Assembly: GCA_902627575.1 (NCBI GenBank)
Contig: CACOJQ010000001.1
Coordinates: forward strand, 40,001 to 84,064
Direction: 5' to 3'
From: an uncultured Bacteroidota bacterium
GTDB taxonomy: Bacteria > Bacteroidota > Bacteroidia > Flavobacteriales > BACL11
Length of the DNA: 44,064 nucleotides
Shown: positions 42,416-44,064 of the stretch, one piece after another
How positions within the stretch are numbered: the stretch's first letter is position 1
Layout: every line of letters starts with the position of its first letter
Program-made: the position numbers and the translations under genes
The notes under the pieces: model-generated
Told to the model about the DNA's origin: nothing
Databases searched by the model: none
Seen by the model: only the letters and a program-made list of their open reading frames with translations

Positions 42416-43346
42416 CTTATCAGTTAATCACTTACTTGGAATTAAATATCTAACTACATCGGATATTAATTTAATTTTTCAAACAGCAGATAATTTTAAA
42501 AAAATTATAAATCAACCTATAAAAAAGGTTCCTTCATTAAGAGATATAACAATTGCTAATTTATTTTTTGAGAATTCAACTAGAACAAAACTTTCTTTTG
42601 AGCTGGCTGAAAAACGACTATCCGCGGATATAATAAATTTTTCATCTTCAAATTCTTCTGTTAATAAAGGTGAAACTCTTTTAGACACAGTTAATAACAT
42701 ATTAGCTATGAAGGTTGATATAGTTGTATTAAGACATCCAAATCCAGGTTCTGCTGTATTTTTATCTAGAAATGTAAAGGCAAGTGTAGTAAATGCTGGA
42801 GATGGCACTCATGAGCATCCAACGCAAGCATTACTAGATGCGTTTTCAATTAGAGAAAAATTTGGAGATGTAAAGGCAAAAAAAATTGTAATTATCGGAG
42901 ATATTTTACATTCACGAGTTGCTCTTTCTAATATTTTCTGTTTAAAAAAACTTGGAGCTCAAGTAAGTGTATGTGGCCCCTCTTCTTTGATGCCAAAGTT
43001 CTTAAGTTCCTTAGGTGTGACCCATTTTTCAAATCTACATGAAGCTCTTGAATGGTGTGACATCGCCAACGTTCTTCGTATTCAACTTGAACGTCAAGAT
43101 GTAAATTATTTTCCTTCACTAAGAGAGTATGCAATGTCATTTGGTGTGAATATGTCAGTTTTGAATAACTTATCAAAAGAAATTACTATTATGCATCCAG
43201 GTCCAATTAACAGAGGTGTGGAAATAAGTTCAGATGTTGTAGACTCTAATCATTCCTTAATTCTTGATCAAGTTGAAAATGGAGTTGCTATAAGAATGGC
43301 TGTTTTATTTTTACTTTCTGGTAAACTAAATAATAATAAACAATGA
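42405..43346 (+). CDS. pyrB: Aspartate carbamoyltransferase catalytic subunit
   Basis: Joins carbamoyl phosphate and aspartate, the committed step of pyrimidine synthesis. The carbamoyl-phosphate motif FENSTRTKLSFE is at about residues 52-63; HEHPTQALLDAFSI and the aspartate-binding HPGPINRGVE are intact. Length 313 is normal. No pyrI follows. It starts inside the end of pyrR (11-base overlap) and shares ATGA with the next small gene, so all three are one translationally coupled unit. Confidence 0.96.
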   Translation: MRNNLSVNHLLGIKYLTTSDINLIFQTADNFKKIINQPIKKVPSLRDITIANLFFENSTRTKLSFELAEKRLSADIINFSSSNSSVNKGETLLDTVNNILAMKVDIVVLRHPNPGSAVFLSRNVKASVVNAGDGTHEHPTQALLDAFSIREKFGDVKAKKIVIIGDILHSRVALSNIFCLKKLGAQVSVCGPSSLMPKFLSSLGVTHFSNLHEALEWCDIANVLRIQLERQDVNYFPSLREYAMSFGVNMSVLNNLSKEITIMHPGPINRGVEISSDVVDSNHSLILDQVENGVAIRMAVLFLLSGKLNNNKQ

Positions 43347-43642
43347 ACATTCAAGACAAAACAATAGTATTTAAAATAGATTCAGATAACAATTTTACTG
43401 AACTTAATACCAAAAAAAATGTTACAAACTTCATAGCAGACTTATCAGGAATTAGCGTTCAATTAGCAGAAAGAATTAAAAATAAATTCATTACATTTGA
43501 CAAGAATATTTCCAAAATGAATGGATCTTTTGTAATTGTTTGTGACTTTTCATTTGACGATAATCTAAATATTGTGCCTACACTACAAGAGGCATACGAT
43601 TTTATTGAAATGGAAGAAATTGAGCGAGAATTAAAGTTATAA
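43343..43642 (+). CDS. Small conserved protein of the pyrR-pyrB operon
   Basis: 99 residues with an alternating strand/helix pattern (FKIDSDNNFTELN, ADLSGISVQLAERIKNKF, GSFVIVCDFSF) and the end IVPTLQEAYDFIEMEEIERE. I recall small STAS-like proteins with this ending next to pyrB and ribonuclease Z genes in Flavobacteriia, often mislabelled ribonuclease Z; no metallo-beta-lactamase motif is present here. It overlaps pyrB by 4 bases (ATGA). In this window no rnz gene follows; a secreted-protein gene does. Function unknown. Confidence 0.78.
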   Translation: MNIQDKTIVFKIDSDNNFTELNTKKNVTNFIADLSGISVQLAERIKNKFITFDKNISKMNGSFVIVCDFSFDDNLNIVPTLQEAYDFIEMEEIERELKL

Positions 43643-43658
43643 TTAAAAAAAAAATATT

Positions 43659-44064
43659 ATGAAACAAAAATTACTTATTATTATGTGTGTATTTGCTACT
43701 AGCTTTGCTGTTGCGCAATGTGTGCCAGATGCTCAATTTACAGCTCCTGGAATTTACCCGGATGAAACAACTGGAATCGATGATGCAATAGTGGGACAGC
43801 CATACAATCAAGTTATAACAATAATAACTCCTTTAGATACTAATGTAGAATATAATGGTATTCCAATACCAGTTACCATTCAGTCAATTGAGCTTACTAG
43901 TTTTACTGGACTGCCTCAAAATTTTGCTTATGATTGTTTGGCTACTAATTGTATTTTTGATGGAGGATCTACATCTTGTGCAGAATTGTATTCTACTTCA
44001 GATCCAACTAGTTCAGATATTGGTTCATATCAGTTAATTATGACGACTACAACAACTGCCGATG
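43659..44064 (+). CDS. Secreted protein, N-terminal part (runs off the window)
   Basis: ATG 43659-43661 opens a frame that stays open to the right edge, 135 residues so far. A clear signal peptide (MKQKLLIIMCVFATSFAVAQ) is followed by CVPDAQFTAPGIYPDETTGI and a Thr/Ser/Asp-rich region with four further Cys. The opening resembles surface proteins of Flavobacteriales that end in a type A T9SS sorting domain, but the C-terminus is outside the window, so that is inference. It begins 16 bases after the small pyr-operon gene. Confidence 0.8.
   Translation, partial: MKQKLLIIMCVFATSFAVAQCVPDAQFTAPGIYPDETTGIDDAIVGQPYNQVITIITPLDTNVEYNGIPIPVTIQSIELTSFTGLPQNFAYDCLATNCIFDGGSTSCAELYSTSDPTSSDIGSYQLIMTTTTTAD

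Overview
This window looks like an ordinary core-chromosome segment of an AT-rich member of the Bacteroidota, most likely the Flavobacteriales. The main reasons are type IX secretion parts (a PorQ-like protein and a secreted protein with a gliding-motility/type B C-terminal sorting domain), a TonB-dependent receptor with a carboxypeptidase-regulatory-like N-terminus, the Bacteroidota-type alternative GlmU, a pyrG-yidC pair, Bacteroidota -7 promoter boxes (TAnnTTTG) in front of many genes, and no convincing Shine-Dalgarno sequences at the starts inspected. I see no rRNA or tRNA gene, CRISPR array, insertion sequence, prophage or integration site, and no gene-free stretch above 300 bases.

Layout. 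1-5.2 kb: tail of an unknown gene, then on the minus strand purB, yidC and pyrG. 5.3-8.6 kb (minus): a TonB-dependent receptor and holA. 8.6-9.1 kb (plus): a small stand-alone HsdR-N-like PD-(D/E)XK protein. 9.05-13.8 kb (minus): a type B T9SS substrate and acnB. 13.9-15.0 kb (minus): rpsF-rpsR-rplI. 15.1-23.1 kb (plus): dnaX, an M16 peptidase, monomeric NADP isocitrate dehydrogenase and two unknown membrane proteins. 23.1-25.0 kb (minus): a small conserved protein, an FtsE-like ATPase and murB, tightly coupled. 25.1-32.9 kb (plus): a large periplasmic TPR protein overlapping an outer-membrane barrel, then gyrB and mdh. 32.9-34.5 kb: rpmE2 with a terminator, then the alternative glmU. 34.5-39.6 kb: lon, porQ, cmk, ispH. 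39.6-41.85 kb: rpsA behind an unusually long leader and ending in a strong terminator. 41.86-43.6 kb: pyrR-pyrB-small protein, overlapping. The window ends inside a secreted-protein gene.

Together the genes supply nucleotide synthesis (purB, pyrG, pyrR, pyrB, cmk), TCA-cycle enzymes (acnB, icd, mdh), translation (S6, S18, L9, L31B, S1), replication (holA, dnaX, gyrB), envelope building (yidC, murB, alternative glmU, TPR/barrel pair, receptor, PorQ), isoprenoid synthesis (ispH) and proteolysis (lon, M16).

I did not find a clearly new multi-gene system. The signals that most deserve a second look are regulatory or architectural: the rpsA leader (11-bp hairpin, short upstream ORF, SD-like sequence), the ATTKK tail on S1, a sigma-54-like promoter before lon, two places where a terminator runs straight into a promoter that would give an almost leaderless mRNA, an inverted repeat around the dnaX promoter, and the uncharacterised TPR/barrel and two-gene membrane loci. 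Several gene starts were moved from the longest open frame to a better-supported codon; the reasons are in the entries.
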